A DNA stretch of 64,000 bases from Alcanivorax sp. S6407. Its GTDB lineage: Bacteria > Pseudomonadota > Gammaproteobacteria > Pseudomonadales > Alcanivoracaceae. The stretch covers positions 310,001 to 374,000 of the forward strand of contig NZ_JALKBH010000002.1 of assembly GCF_023016115.1 (NCBI RefSeq). The letters run 5' to 3'. Positions 35,432-45,279 of the stretch are shown here, in pieces. Position 1 is the stretch's first letter; the number at the start of each line of letters is the position of its first letter. The position numbers and the translations under genes were made by a program. Under the pieces are notes generated by a model, which did not search any database, was not told the DNA's origin, and was given only the letters and a program-made list of their open reading frames with translations.

Positions 35432-36730
35432 TCAACCGGCGAAGTTGAGCAACACGCCAGCGGCAACCGCTGAGCCGATCACACCCGCCACATTGGGGCC
35501 CATGGCGTGCATCAGCAGGAAGTTGTGGGGATTGGACTCCAGCCCCACCTTGTTGGCCACCCGGGCAGCCATGGGTACGGCAGAGACACCGGCGGCACCA
35601 ATGATGGGATTGACCGGGTGATGGCTGAAACGATTGAGCAGCTTGCCCATCAGCACCCCAGTGGCGGTACCGATCATGAAGGCGGCCAGACCCAGTGCAA
35701 GAATCCCCAGGGTTTCCACCACCAGGAACTTTTCTGCGCTGAGCTTGGAGCCCACCGCCAGGCCCAACATGATGGTTACCACATTGATCAGGGCGTTGCT
35801 GGTGGTATCCACCAGACGATTCACCACACCGGATTCCTTCATCAAGTTACCGAAGCAGAACATGCCCAGCAGCGGCGCCGCATCCGGCAACACCAGCGCC
35901 ACAAGAATCAGCAACAGCACCGGGAACAGAATCTTCTCCACCTGGCTCACCGGGCGCAGCTGTTCCATCTTGATCTTGCGTTCGCTCTCATTGGTCAGCG
36001 CACGAATGATCGGCGGCTGGATGATCGGCACCAGCGCCATGTAGGAATAGGCCGCCACGGCAATGGCACCGAGCAGTTCCGGGGCCAGCTTGGTGGTCAC
36101 ATAGATGGAGGTCGGGCCGTCCGCGCCACCGATAATGCCGATGGCCGCCGCATCCTGCAGACTGAAATCCAGCCCCAGCCAGTTCAACGCCAGCGCCCCC
36201 AGCAGGGCGGCAAAGATGCCGAACTGGGCAGCTGCACCCAGCAACAGGGTACGCGGGTTGGCCAGCAGCGGACCGAAGTCAGTCATGGCGCCCACGCCCA
36301 TGAAGATCAGCAGCGGGAAGATGCCGGTGGTCAGACCTGCGGTGTAGATCAGGTACAGGATACCGTCACCGTAGTTGGCCTTGACCGCCAGATAGTGCAG
36401 CTGGTCGTGGATTGCCGGGCCCGCCGCTTCGGCAGCCTTGTAGAGGGCCTGACGGCCAGCATCCACATCCATGCCCAGCACCTGGGCCATGCTGGCCAGC
36501 AGGTTTTGATCACCGAAATGCAGCGCCTGGCTGATGGCGGATTCCGCCAGACCAGCCATGGGAATGTTGGCGAGAATGCCGCCAAAGCCGATCGGCAGCA
36601 GCAACAGCGGTTCGAACTTCTTGTGCACCGCCAGCCACAGCAGTCCCAGGCACACCACCATCATGATCAGCTGACCGCTGCTCATGTGGTACAGGCCCGT
36701 GCTTAGCCACAGGGTTTCCAGTTTATCCAT
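35432..36730 (-). CDS. oadB: Oxaloacetate decarboxylase, beta (sodium pump) subunit
   Basis: The 432-aa polytopic membrane protein decarboxylates carboxybiotin and exports sodium. It shows [43 protein letters not shown] and the signature [22 protein letters not shown] (Asp/Gly-rich ion-binding loop), then [21 protein letters not shown] and [21 protein letters not shown]. The ATG overlaps the oadA stop by 8 bp. Confidence 0.95.
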   Translation of the reverse strand: MDKLETLWLSTGLYHMSSGQLIMMVVCLGLLWLAVHKKFEPLLLLPIGFGGILANIPMAGLAESAISQALHFGDQNLLASMAQVLGMDVDAGRQALYKAAEAAGPAIHDQLHYLAVKANYGDGILYLIYTAGLTTGIFPLLIFMGVGAMTDFGPLLANPRTLLLGAAAQFGIFAALLGALALNWLGLDFSLQDAAAIGIIGGADGPTSIYVTTKLAPELLGAIAVAAYSYMALVPIIQPPIIRALTNESERKIKMEQLRPVSQVEKILFPVLLLILVALVLPDAAPLLGMFCFGNLMKESGVVNRLVDTTSNALINVVTIMLGLAVGSKLSAEKFLVVETLGILALGLAAFMIGTATGVLMGKLLNRFSHHPVNPIIGAAGVSAVPMAARVANKVGLESNPHNFLLMHAMGPNVAGVIGSAVAAGVLLNFAG

Positions 36731-38513
36731 GGGCCGGCTCCACAGTCAGCAGGGTCTGGCCAACGGTAACGGCATCGCCTTCCTTGACCAGCACTTCGGT
36801 AACGATACCGGCTTCCGGAGTAGACACGTCGGTCTCCATTTTCATGGCTTCCAGCACCATGATCTTCTGACCTTCGGCAATACGGTCTCCCGGCTTCACC
36901 AGTACCTTGAAGATATTGCCTGCCAGCGGGGCCGGTACCGGCATGCTGTTGGCGGGGTCGCCCACTACTGGTGCAGCCGGGGCCGGGGCGGATCCGCCAC
37001 CAATGGACTTGATGCCGGTAACATCACCGCCATCGCTCACTTTCACGGTGTACTGCTTGCCATCCACATCTACCGTGTAGACGCCTTCGCTGTTGGCCGC
37101 GGCTACTGGTGCAGCCGCACCGGTGGGCACCGGTTCAAAGGCTGACGCATCACCACGCTTCTCCAGGAAGCGCAGGCCGATTTGCGGGAACAAGGCGTAG
37201 GTGAGCACGTCATCATCACGATGCTCGCCTTCAGACAGGCTCAGACCTTTCTCGCTGGCCAGCCCGGCCACTTCCTCGCGCAGGCTGTCCATTTCATTAT
37301 CGATCAGGTCCGCAGGACGACAGGTCACCGGCTCATCACCATTCAGGGCTCGGGCCTGCAGCTCGCTGTTGAAGTCGGCCGGTGCGGCGCCGTATTCACC
37401 GCGCAGCACGCCCTGGGTTTCCTTGCTGAGCACCTTGTAGCGCTCGCCGGACAGCACGTTCAATACCGCCTGGGTGCCAACAATCTGGGAGGTCGGGGTG
37501 ACCAACGGGATGTAGCCAAGATCCTTGCGTACCGCCGGAATTTCTTCCAGCACGTCATCGAAACGATCCGCGGCACCCTGCTCTTTCAGCTGGCTTTCCA
37601 TGTTGGTGAGCATGCCGCCCGGCACCTGGGCCACCAGGATACGGGCGTCTACACCACGCAGACTGCCTTCGAACTGTGCGTACTTCTTGCGCACGTCACG
37701 GAAGTAACTGGCGATATTGTTCAGTTTCTTCAGGTCCAGACCGGTATCGCGGTCGGTGCCTTCCAGCATGGCGACCACGGACTCGGTGGGGCTGTGGCCA
37801 TACGTCATGGACATGGAAGAAATGGCGGTGTCCACATTGTCGATACCCGCTTCGGCCGCTTTCAGCGCGGTGGCGGTGGACAGGCCGGTGGTGGCGTGAC
37901 ACTGCATGTGGACCGGAATGGTCAGGGCCGCCTTCAGGCGACTAACCAGTTCAAAGGCGTCATTGGGACGCAGCAGGCCAGCCATGTCCTTGATGGCCAC
38001 AGAGTGTGCGCCCATCTGCTCGATCACCTTGCCCTGCTCTACCCACATATCCATGGTATGCACCGGGCTCACGGTATAGGCGATGGTGCCCTGGGCATGC
38101 TTGCCCTGCTTCACGACGGCAGCAATGGCACGCTCGATGTTACGCATGTCATTCATGGCATCGAACACCCGGAACACATCCACGCCATTTTCCGCGGCAC
38201 GCTCAACAAACGCATCCACAACGTCATCGGCATAGTGGCGGTAACCCAGCAGGTTCTGGCCACGCAGCAGCATCTGCTGAGGAGTGTTCGGCATGGCCTG
38301 CTTCAGCTCGCGGATACGCTCCCAGGGATCTTCGCCCAGATAACGGATACAGGCGTCAAAGGTGGCGCCGCCCCAGGACTCCAGAGACCAGAAGCCGATT
38401 TCGTCCAGCTCGGCAGCAATCGGCAGCATGTCGTCCAGACGCATACGGGTTGCAAACAGGGACTGGTGCGCATCGCGGAGCACCACATCGGTGATGCCAA
38501 GTTTCTTACTCAT
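36723..38513 (-). CDS. oadA: Oxaloacetate decarboxylase, alpha (biotin carboxyltransferase) subunit
   Basis: This 596-aa cytosolic subunit transfers the carboxyl group from oxaloacetate to biotin. It has a DRE-TIM carboxyltransferase domain ([15 protein letters not shown] at the N-terminus, metal His pair in [11 protein letters not shown]), a PYC_OADA domain, a Pro/Ala linker and a C-terminal biotinyl domain with [11 protein letters not shown], Lys558 being the biotin site. The gene order oadG-oadA-oadB is standard. Confidence 0.96.
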   Translation of the reverse strand: MSKKLGITDVVLRDAHQSLFATRMRLDDMLPIAAELDEIGFWSLESWGGATFDACIRYLGEDPWERIRELKQAMPNTPQQMLLRGQNLLGYRHYADDVVDAFVERAAENGVDVFRVFDAMNDMRNIERAIAAVVKQGKHAQGTIAYTVSPVHTMDMWVEQGKVIEQMGAHSVAIKDMAGLLRPNDAFELVSRLKAALTIPVHMQCHATTGLSTATALKAAEAGIDNVDTAISSMSMTYGHSPTESVVAMLEGTDRDTGLDLKKLNNIASYFRDVRKKYAQFEGSLRGVDARILVAQVPGGMLTNMESQLKEQGAADRFDDVLEEIPAVRKDLGYIPLVTPTSQIVGTQAVLNVLSGERYKVLSKETQGVLRGEYGAAPADFNSELQARALNGDEPVTCRPADLIDNEMDSLREEVAGLASEKGLSLSEGEHRDDDVLTYALFPQIGLRFLEKRGDASAFEPVPTGAAAPVAAANSEGVYTVDVDGKQYTVKVSDGGDVTGIKSIGGGSAPAPAAPVVGDPANSMPVPAPLAGNIFKVLVKPGDRIAEGQKIMVLEAMKMETDVSTPEAGIVTEVLVKEGDAVTVGQTLLTVEPAHG

Positions 38514-38526
38514 GATGATTTCCGGA

Positions 38527-38781
38527 TTATGACTGGGAAGACTGGCGATGCTGACGCACGGCCTGTTCGATGGCTTTGATCACCGCAGCGGAAGGTACAT
38601 CCGTTGCAGTGGATACCGGAGTAGCAGCAGCCGCTGCTACCGGGGCGACCGGGGCTTTTCCAAAACGCTGAACCAGCGCTGACATCAAGGTGGTGATTCC
38701 CACCAGGACGACCAGAAAAACAAACACCACCCCCATGCCGACCAGCATGAGCTCGAGGCCCTGGGACATCAGTGGGTCCAT
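38527..38781 (-). CDS. oadG: Oxaloacetate decarboxylase, gamma subunit
   Basis: The 84-aa protein has one N-terminal membrane helix ([24 protein letters not shown]), an Ala/Pro-rich linker and a soluble tail ending [10 protein letters not shown]. It anchors and stimulates the complex. It is the first gene of the operon, 13 bp before oadA. Confidence 0.9.
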   Translation of the reverse strand: MDPLMSQGLELMLVGMGVVFVFLVVLVGITTLMSALVQRFGKAPVAPVAAAAATPVSTATDVPSAAVIKAIEQAVRQHRQSSQS

Positions 38782-38794
38782 GGAACACTCCTAT

Positions 38795-38810
38795 CTAACG
38801 GTTCCGTTAG
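38795..38810. promoter_or_regulatory. Palindrome in the oadGAB leader
   Basis: A perfect CTAACGG-TT-CCGTTAG dyad lies just upstream of the oadG AGGAG site. It could be an operator or an mRNA hairpin near the ribosome site. Confidence 0.5.
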
Positions 38811-39130
38811 CGGTTAGTCACCCGCAGGCGCGGAGCAAAGGCCTGTGGCCAATACACCAATCACGTGGCGGGTCTTGCGGATTCACTTCTGTGATTGCGC
38901 GGAATGTAAGCGGATTGTCGACAATGCGCAATGGGACGACAGTAGTAGCGTCATGACGTTTTGGTGGTTTTTATCAATACACAGTGCTGGCGCCCGCCAG
39001 CAGTGCAAATCCGGCGCACAGCATCGGTTCAGAACGACAAGAACAGCCGCAAACGCCCCGTTTAACGTCAGGAATAAACAACAAGGAAAGAAAATTGTGC
39101 GGAGAAAAATTGATGTAGCCCAGAAACAGA
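38811..39130. other. Gene-free region upstream of oadG
   Basis: About 320 bp with no supported gene. It should contain the oadGAB promoter, which I could not place. Confidence 0.4.
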
Positions 39131-39157
39131 AAAGGGCCTGCATCTCTGCAAGCCCTT
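39131..39157 (-). terminator. Terminator of the tRNA-Arg gene
   Basis: The minus-strand hairpin AAGGGCTTGCA / TGCAGGCCCTT with a T-rich tail begins 9 nt after the tRNA 3' end. Confidence 0.8.
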
Positions 39158-39165
39158 CGTCTGTA

Positions 39166-39242
39166 TGGCGCGCTGGGGAGGAGTCGAACCCCCGACCTTC
39201 TGGTTCGTAGCCAGATGCTCTATCCAGCTGAGCTACCAGCGC
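39166..39242 (-). tRNA. tRNA-Arg (ACG)
   Basis: A 77-nt cloverleaf: acceptor GCGCTGG / CCAGCGC, D-arm AGCTCAGCTGGATAGAGC, anticodon loop CTACGAA (anticodon ACG), T-arm GGGGGTTCGACTCCTCC, and an encoded CCA. The wobble A should be edited to inosine by TadA, whose probable gene ends this window. Confidence 0.95.
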
Positions 39243-39336
39243 TTTTTCATCTCGTTGCTGTATCGCCCCGAGAGGCTGCGCATTATTCCGAAACGCTCTC
39301 GGGGAGTCAAGCGCTTATCGCTCAAAAGTTCAGCAA

Positions 39337-39816
39337 TCAGTCATCTTCTGGTTCAATTTGTTTTTGCAGGTAGTTTTCGATGCCTACCAGGTCGATCAGG
39401 TTGAGCTGGGTTTCCAGCCAATCGATGTGTTCTTCCTCGGATTCGAGGATGCGATTAAGCAGATCCCGGGACACGTAATCCTGAATGGATTCGCAATAGG
39501 CGATCCCCTCACGCAGGTCAGGAACCGCAATTTTTTCCAGCTTGAGGTCACACTCGAGCATCTCTTTGGTGTTTTCACCAATCATCAACTTGCCCAGGTC
39601 CTGCAGATTGGGCATGCCTTCGAGAAACAGGATTCGGTCTACCAGCCAGTCCGCATGCTTCATCTCATCGATGGACTCGTGGTATTCCTTTTCGTAGAGC
39701 GCGTGCAGGCCCCAATCCTTGTACATCTTGGCATGCAGGAAGTACTGGTTAATGGCTACAAGCTCGTTACCGAGTGCCCGATTCAGGTACTCAATGGCCT
39801 TGGCGTCGCCTTTCAT
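39337..39816 (-). CDS. bfr: Bacterioferritin
   Basis: The 159-aa iron-storage subunit keeps canonical numbering: ferroxidase ligands Glu18, Glu51, His54, Glu94, Glu127 and His130, and heme ligand Met52. It should form a 24-mer. Its length equals the classic family. It lies downstream of bfd, with a Fur-like site between them. Confidence 0.96.
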   Translation of the reverse strand: MKGDAKAIEYLNRALGNELVAINQYFLHAKMYKDWGLHALYEKEYHESIDEMKHADWLVDRILFLEGMPNLQDLGKLMIGENTKEMLECDLKLEKIAVPDLREGIAYCESIQDYVSRDLLNRILESEEEHIDWLETQLNLIDLVGIENYLQKQIEPEDD

Positions 39817-39923
39817 GGGGTTTCTCCATCCGTTGAACTAGGGAAGCTGACAGGCCCCTATTGTTCAGGATGAAGCCCCTGTTAACAAGGCAGAATGGGG
39901 GAGAAAAAACGCATTGAATACAA

Positions 39924-39947
39924 TCAGTTATCGAAATGAGAACGATT
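39924..39947. promoter_or_regulatory. Fur-like box between bfd and bfr
   Basis: TTATCGAAATGAGAACGATT resembles the Fur consensus (AATGAGAATnATT half). It lies about 110 bp upstream of bfr and touches the bfd 3' end. Confidence 0.5.
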
Positions 39948-39948
39948 G

Positions 39949-40179
39949 TTATGCCGGTTGCGGCCAGAACATGACCGGTTCCGCTGTGGAATGGGAGAAA
40001 GAGGTCGCCTGGCTTGCGCTACGGGCCTCACGCAGTTCCTGACGGGCGTGACGGGCACACTTGCCACACTGACTTCCAACCCCAAGTTCCCGACGAAGAT
40101 CACGCAGGCTGTCGCAGCCATTTTCGACCGCTTCCCGTATTTGGTTGTCAGTGATGCCCTTGCAGATACAAACGTACAT
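39949..40179 (-). CDS. bfd: Bacterioferritin-associated ferredoxin
   Basis: The 76-aa [2Fe-2S] protein has the ligands Cys4, Cys6, Cys38 and Cys41 (MYVCICKGITD...GVGSQCGKCARHA) and delivers electrons to bacterioferritin to release iron. The tail after residue 55 is a little longer than usual. A Fur-like site precedes it, so iron starvation should induce it. Confidence 0.93.
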   Translation of the reverse strand: MYVCICKGITDNQIREAVENGCDSLRDLRRELGVGSQCGKCARHARQELREARSASQATSFSHSTAEPVMFWPQPA

Positions 40180-40216
40180 ACGCCATTCCTCAATCTCTGG
40201 GAATGATGCTAACCCT

Positions 40217-40236
40217 AACGCGAATCATTATCAACA
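40217..40236. promoter_or_regulatory. Fur box upstream of bfd
   Basis: On the minus strand GTTGATAATGATTCGCGTTA matches much of the GATAATGATAATCATTATC consensus, about 40 bp before the bfd start. Confidence 0.7.
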
Positions 40237-40664
40237 ACTTTTATGATTACACTCCCGGCTCCTTCTCCCTCCTCCCTACACCTGCGGGAAAAGCGATTTC
40301 CACCGCTGAGCACACAGAGTTCACTGAGATATGACACCGGGCTTCGCCAGTGGCTCTGCTGCCCGGAGAAGCACGCATCCCTGATTGATGTGGAAACCGA
40401 CAACTGACACCAACCGGGCAGACAAGGGGGGGATCTTTGGCAGGAGTGCCTTACTGCGCCTCTCCGCTGAAGTCACACCCGATTGACGGTTTTTACCTTG
40501 CGCGTGTTGCCTGTTGCGGCCGCAGAGTGGCCAGGATTGGCCGAAGGTGATTTTCTATCTTGATGGGGGGGCGTGCTGGAAAACGGAGCCTTTCCCATCC
40601 ACGATCACAACTACCTCGCATGAAGGCATCCGGTAAAGGGCACCGATGCGGTTCTCACGGATTT
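40237..40664. repeat. Gene-free region with a 34-bp repeat
   Basis: No gene is supported. The segment 40532-40565 (CAGGATTGGCCGAAGGTGAT...) matches 42758-42791 at about 29 of 34 positions. The two copies both lie on the distal side of a post-terminator element (40665 and 42810). Confidence 0.55.
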
Positions 40665-40709
40665 GCATGCTGCGCGTTGCATGAAGCGTGATGCAGCCGC
40701 AGAGCGGCC
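40665..40709 (-). repeat. Post-terminator repeat element, copy 2
   Basis: Minus strand: GGCCGCTCTGCGGCTGCATC, ACGCTTCATGCAACGCGCAG, GCATGC-type end. It abuts the T-tract of the H1-like gene's terminator. Confidence 0.75.
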
Positions 40710-40712
40710 CAC

Positions 40713-40738
40713 AAAAAAGCCCCGCAGAGCGGGGCTTT
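40713..40738 (-). terminator. Terminator of the H1-like gene
   Basis: The hairpin GCCCCGC-TCT-GCGGGGC is followed on the minus strand by T6. Confidence 0.88.
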
Positions 40739-40761
40739 CCTTGCCATATCCTGAAAAGAAA

Positions 40762-41526
40762 TCAGGAAGAGGCTTTCGCCTTGGGTGCACGCTTGGCAGC
40801 TGCCTTTTTCTTGGCAGGAGCCTTGCGAGTGGCGGCTTTCTTCTTGGTAGTAGCTTTCTTGGCAGCGGCCTTCTTCTTGGCCGGCGCCTTGCTAGTGGTA
40901 GCCTTCTTTGCTGCCGCCTTCTTGCGCTTCGGTGCAGCAGATTTCTTCTTGGCAGCGCGCTTGGCCTTGGCCGCTTCACGCTTGGCTGCTGCCTTGGCCT
41001 TGGCTTCCGCCTTCTTCTGCTCAGCTTTCACTTTCTTGGCCAGTTTGCGCTCATGCTCACGCAGCTTGGCTTTCATGTTGCGCTCTGCAGTACGCAGCTT
41101 TTTCAGCTCGCGAGCCACAACTTTCTTGGCGGCCTGGATTTCGGCACGGATCAGTTTGGCTTCCGCGCGGATATCCTGCAGCTTGAGGCGAAGGGTGTTC
41201 AGTTTGCCACGTGCGGTATCAACAGCACGCTTGGCTGCAGCGGTAGGCTTGGCTTTTGCCTTGTCACGCTTGGCAGCGGTATCGGTGCGCAATTTGGCCA
41301 GTTTGGCATTTTCGCCATCGACCTTGGCACGGTGCTTGTCCAGTTTGGTCTCAGCCTGGGCGACTTTTTTCTGTGCCTGATCCACTGCCTTCTGCTGCAG
41401 TTTCACTTTGGCTTCAGCATTAGTCACAGACTTCGGCAGGGCCGGAGCCTTGGCCGCTGCAGTTTTCTTTGCTGCTGGTTTACGAGCCGCAGTTTTTTTT
41501 GCGGCGGCTTTTTTTGCTCGAGCCAT
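40762..41526 (-). CDS. Histone H1-like Ala/Lys-rich protein (AlgP-type)
   Basis: The 254-aa, extremely basic protein is built of Lys/Ala repeats at both ends (MARAKKAAAKKTAARKPAAK; C-terminal KKAAAKKATTKKKAATRKAP). A central predicted coiled coil (about 35-180) is rich in Ala, Glu, Lys and Arg. It resembles Pseudomonas AlgP/histone H1-like DNA-binding proteins and probably binds DNA non-specifically. Low-complexity repeats make the exact length variable between strains. Confidence 0.8.
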   Translation of the reverse strand: MARAKKAAAKKTAARKPAAKKTAAAKAPALPKSVTNAEAKVKLQQKAVDQAQKKVAQAETKLDKHRAKVDGENAKLAKLRTDTAAKRDKAKAKPTAAAKRAVDTARGKLNTLRLKLQDIRAEAKLIRAEIQAAKKVVARELKKLRTAERNMKAKLREHERKLAKKVKAEQKKAEAKAKAAAKREAAKAKRAAKKKSAAPKRKKAAAKKATTSKAPAKKKAAAKKATTKKKAATRKAPAKKKAAAKRAPKAKASS

Positions 41527-42809
41527 GATTGATCTCCTAAGCTATAGCGTTGTCATCATTACTGCGACAAGAGAAAAATAGCATAAAAAAAATTCGGGTG
41601 GTACATTATTTGATCAATTCAATTTTCATTTTTCGTTCTGTTAATTTTTTTCACCACCCTTCCCTGCTTTTCTGAATTTTATTCTCCAGAAATCAGGCCT
41701 GATTTATTCATCCGCTACCCGGAAAAATGGCACCGTCTTTCGTCATTATTTTTGCCTCAGTCATAACACCTGGCGCTCCATTGCTTTTCAGAAAAGACGG
41801 CTTGGCGACCGCTATTTTCCTCGCAAAGGCATAAAAGGCCTGACACTTTTGAAAATAACAGGGGCCATCACGGGATCGTTGAGGATGGATATGCCTGATC
41901 ATCCACTCCCGCCCGTACAACGCACAGATAATCATCTTTCTTCCTTCAACGATTAACCAACGCCAATGCGCAAGGTGACAAACCGGTATCAGCCCAGCCC
42001 GTTATAAAGTGGAGTCAGTAATGGAAAATTCGCGCGCAAAAATGAGAAAACAAACGCGGGAAACAGGGTAACGGGAGCTGCAGCATGTCCCGAAATGAGT
42101 AGAATGGTGACAATGCTCAACCAGAAAAGCTCCACTCCGCCCCCAGTTCTGGCTGAAAAAAAAGAGGAGCAGCCATCATCCAGGGCGGCAGAATGCTTCG
42201 TGATCAGACCTCGCTAAACGATCAGGTTCATCTCTGGTGAGCGGGAAACTCGATTATTCAGGTTTCCCCGAATACCCCGAATTTGCCCCACCAGTGCCAG
42301 ATTGCCAGAGGCCCTAACACGCCAAATGAACCCACACGAAATGACTCCGCATCTCTCAGGCCTGCTGCTTCTTGAGAATCCTGCCTGGTTTTAGCAAGCC
42401 GAAAACGAGAAAAGGATCACTGCGTACCACATGCGCAAAGAGACGCACCTCCCTCTCTTCCTGCCAGACCTGCCAACCGCGACAACAGATCTATCTTGTG
42501 CGGTGATTTCCAGGTGCAGGTCAAAGGCATACAGAGTTATCAAATCCTTTCGCGCTCCCACTGCATCCGTCTCTCCGAGGCCGCTCATTGTAGCGGCGGG
42601 AGCTCTCCATGCCCCTCAGGGTAGACTCAAGCGATGGAGACCCTGTTGAAAGGGAATCGCTTGCAGGCAAGCTCCCACAGGGGGGCAGCAGGTTGCCGCT
42701 TTATAGCCGCGTAGCGGCAAAAAAGGTTTATCGCTGATTAACGGGAAAAGGACAGGTCAGGATTGACCGAAGGCGGTTTTCGATTTTGATGACGGATTCG
42801 CCCGGCTTT
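41527..42809. other. 1.3-kb gene-free region
   Basis: The first 180 bp is AT-rich, with separated GGTGGT / ACCACC arms (about 41596 and 41651), and probably holds the H1-like promoter. Short frames here (for example 41708-41935 minus) look non-coding. A single REP-like unit (ATCGCTTGCAGGCAAGCTCC) lies at 42655-42675 and the 34-bp repeat at 42758-42791. A small RNA or short peptide cannot be excluded. Confidence 0.5.
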
Positions 42810-42854
42810 GCGTGCCGCATATTGCGTGAAGCGTGTTGCAGCCGCAGAGCGGCC
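42810..42854 (-). repeat. Post-terminator repeat element, copy 3
   Basis: Minus strand: GGCCGCTCTGCGGCTGCAAC, ACGCTTCACGCAATATGCGG, CACGC. It starts exactly where the adk terminator T-tract ends. Confidence 0.78.
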
Positions 42855-42884
42855 AAAAAAAAGGGAGGCCGAAGCCTCCCTTTT
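42855..42884 (-). terminator. Terminator of adk
   Basis: The stem GGGAGGC / GCCTCCC with a TTCG loop is followed by T8 on the minus strand. Confidence 0.88.
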
Positions 42885-42904
42885 CTTGTTTACCTGGATC
42901 ACTT

Positions 42905-43750
<846 letters not shown>

Positions 43751-43784
43751 TTACCTTGAGGCCCGTTTCTCCACAAGGGACGGC

Positions 43785-43806
43785 GCGTGCGACCTAGGTC
43801 GCACGC
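43785..43806. promoter_or_regulatory. 22-bp perfect palindrome
   Basis: The half-site GCGTGCGACCT is followed directly by its complement AGGTCGCACGC. It lies 26 bp beyond the ccmI stop and about 225 bp upstream of adk. No T-tract follows on either strand, so an operator or protein-binding site is at least as likely as a terminator. Confidence 0.5.
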
Positions 43807-43831
43807 ACACATTTTGCATCAATGACAGGGG

Positions 43832-44857
43832 TTATTGCGCTGACAGGGTCAGAGACACAGGCGTTTGCTGGGGGAGGGACAACGGCACAGGCCCTGCACC
43901 AATCATCGCCTGGTCCACGGCAGCACCGGGGGCCGGGGTATAGCGGGCGCCGATCACCAGATCGGTATCCTCTGATGGATAGGCCTGCAGCCAGTTCTCT
44001 GCACTGAGGCTGACCGTTGCCGGGAATGCCGGAACCACCTGCCGCCGGGCGGCCAACGGCTGCCCACTGCTGCCCTGCTCACGAATATAGACAAACAGGG
44101 TCCCACCGGCCGGCAGGTTGTTGCCACTCACCTCAGCACTGAGTGAGGCAAAGACGCCTTGGCGGGCCTTCTGCATGCGGGAGTTCTCCAGCCCACGGCG
44201 CAGCAGATCACCGGTTTCCCCATTCTCGTGACGACTGAGCAACGATTCCCAGCCTGAGATGGCAACATCGAACTGCCCGGCCCGGTCAGCGGACATGGTC
44301 AGCAGCATCCAGGCTCCATCGTGGGTCGGCTCGCGATCCAGCACCCACTGAATCTCTTCCCGAGCGGGCTCGTTTAGTTTGCCCCCCGCTTTCTCAATCA
44401 GCGCCCGGGCCAGCAACAGATGCGAGGTGGTGGATTGCGGATCAAGTGCAAGGGACTTCCGCGCCGCTTCTTCTGTCTGGGCCGGCGCCCCCAGCTGATC
44501 GTAGAGGCTACCCAGCGCAAACCAGCCGGTGGCGGAGGGCGTGCGGGAAAGCTGGGACTGGAGCACTCGCGCCATGGCGCCGGCAGGGATCTCTGCCGCT
44601 GCCATGTCCGGGGCCCTGCCCGCCACAATGGCGCGGGCCGCATCACCATAGCTTTCCTGATGCTCCAGCCAGGCGACGGTGTGTTCATTTTTTCCCACCA
44701 GCAGGTAGCCGGCTACCGCCAGCACCATCACGATCAGGGGAATACCAATCCCGCCTGAGGTGGGTCGTCCGGCGCGACGGGCTTCCCGGCGCCACTGCCA
44801 CCACAGGGAAGCGCCAAGCAGTAACAGCACCACCGCTGCCGCCAACATCCACATCAT
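43832..44857 (-). CDS. ccmI: Cytochrome c biogenesis protein CcmI (CycH)
   Basis: The 341-aa protein has two N-terminal membrane helices (about 2-20 and 38-56), then TPR-like repeats (ATGWFALGSLYDQLGAPAQTEEAARKSLAL, THDGAWMLLTMSADRAGQFDVAISGWESLL) and a C-terminal beta domain. It presents apocytochrome c to the CcmF/H heme ligation machinery. It is the last gene of ccmFGHI. Confidence 0.9.
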   Translation of the reverse strand: MMWMLAAAVVLLLLGASLWWQWRREARRAGRPTSGGIGIPLIVMVLAVAGYLLVGKNEHTVAWLEHQESYGDAARAIVAGRAPDMAAAEIPAGAMARVLQSQLSRTPSATGWFALGSLYDQLGAPAQTEEAARKSLALDPQSTTSHLLLARALIEKAGGKLNEPAREEIQWVLDREPTHDGAWMLLTMSADRAGQFDVAISGWESLLSRHENGETGDLLRRGLENSRMQKARQGVFASLSAEVSGNNLPAGGTLFVYIREQGSSGQPLAARRQVVPAFPATVSLSAENWLQAYPSEDTDLVIGARYTPAPGAAVDQAMIGAGPVPLSLPQQTPVSLTLSAQ

Positions 44858-45279
44858 GGTGCATCCCCCTGGTTACTGTCGTTCTCATCTGCCCGGGCAC
44901 TGGCTTTGCGCAGCAGAAAAATGATCAAGGTCCCCCCTCCCAGCAACATCAGCAAGGGGATCAGCCACAGCACCGACGTCTGGGCGTTGACCGGCGGGCG
45001 ATAGCTGACAAAGTCACCAAAGCGCGAACGGAAATAATCCACGATTTCCGCATCGCTCTTGCCTTCCAGAATCATGCTGTGGACACGATCGCGCATATCC
45101 TGGGCCAGCTCGGCGTCGGAATCAGCAATGCTCTGATTCTGGCATTTGGGGCAGCGCAACTCTTCCGCCAGGACACGGAAACGTGCTTCCTGCTGCTCAT
45201 TCTCAAATTGATAGACATCGATTGCCGCCATGGCCTGAAGCGGCAGCAACACCAGCAACACTACTCTCAGCAGGGTCAT
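44854..45279 (-). CDS. ccmH: Cytochrome c maturation protein CcmH
   Basis: The 141-aa periplasmic, membrane-anchored thioredox protein has a signal peptide (to about 18), the LRCPKCQNQS motif (Cys43/Cys46) and one C-terminal membrane helix (LWLIPLLMLLGGGTLIIFLL). It keeps apocytochrome thiols reduced. It overlaps ccmG and ccmI by 4 bp. Confidence 0.94.
   Translation of the reverse strand: MTLLRVVLLVLLPLQAMAAIDVYQFENEQQEARFRVLAEELRCPKCQNQSIADSDAELAQDMRDRVHSMILEGKSDAEIVDYFRSRFGDFVSYRPPVNAQTSVLWLIPLLMLLGGGTLIIFLLRKASARADENDSNQGDAP

Noticed and set aside
35507-36706. A 399-codon plus-strand frame over oadB
   Set aside because: It is Gln/His-rich and antisense to an unmistakable sodium-pump subunit; a GC-driven shadow.
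37182-38579. A 465-codon plus-strand frame over oadA
   Set aside because: Antisense to oadA with its biotinyl motif; no protein-like features.
41708-41935. A 75-codon minus-strand frame in the gene-free region
   Set aside because: No ribosome site, odd composition and no recognisable family.
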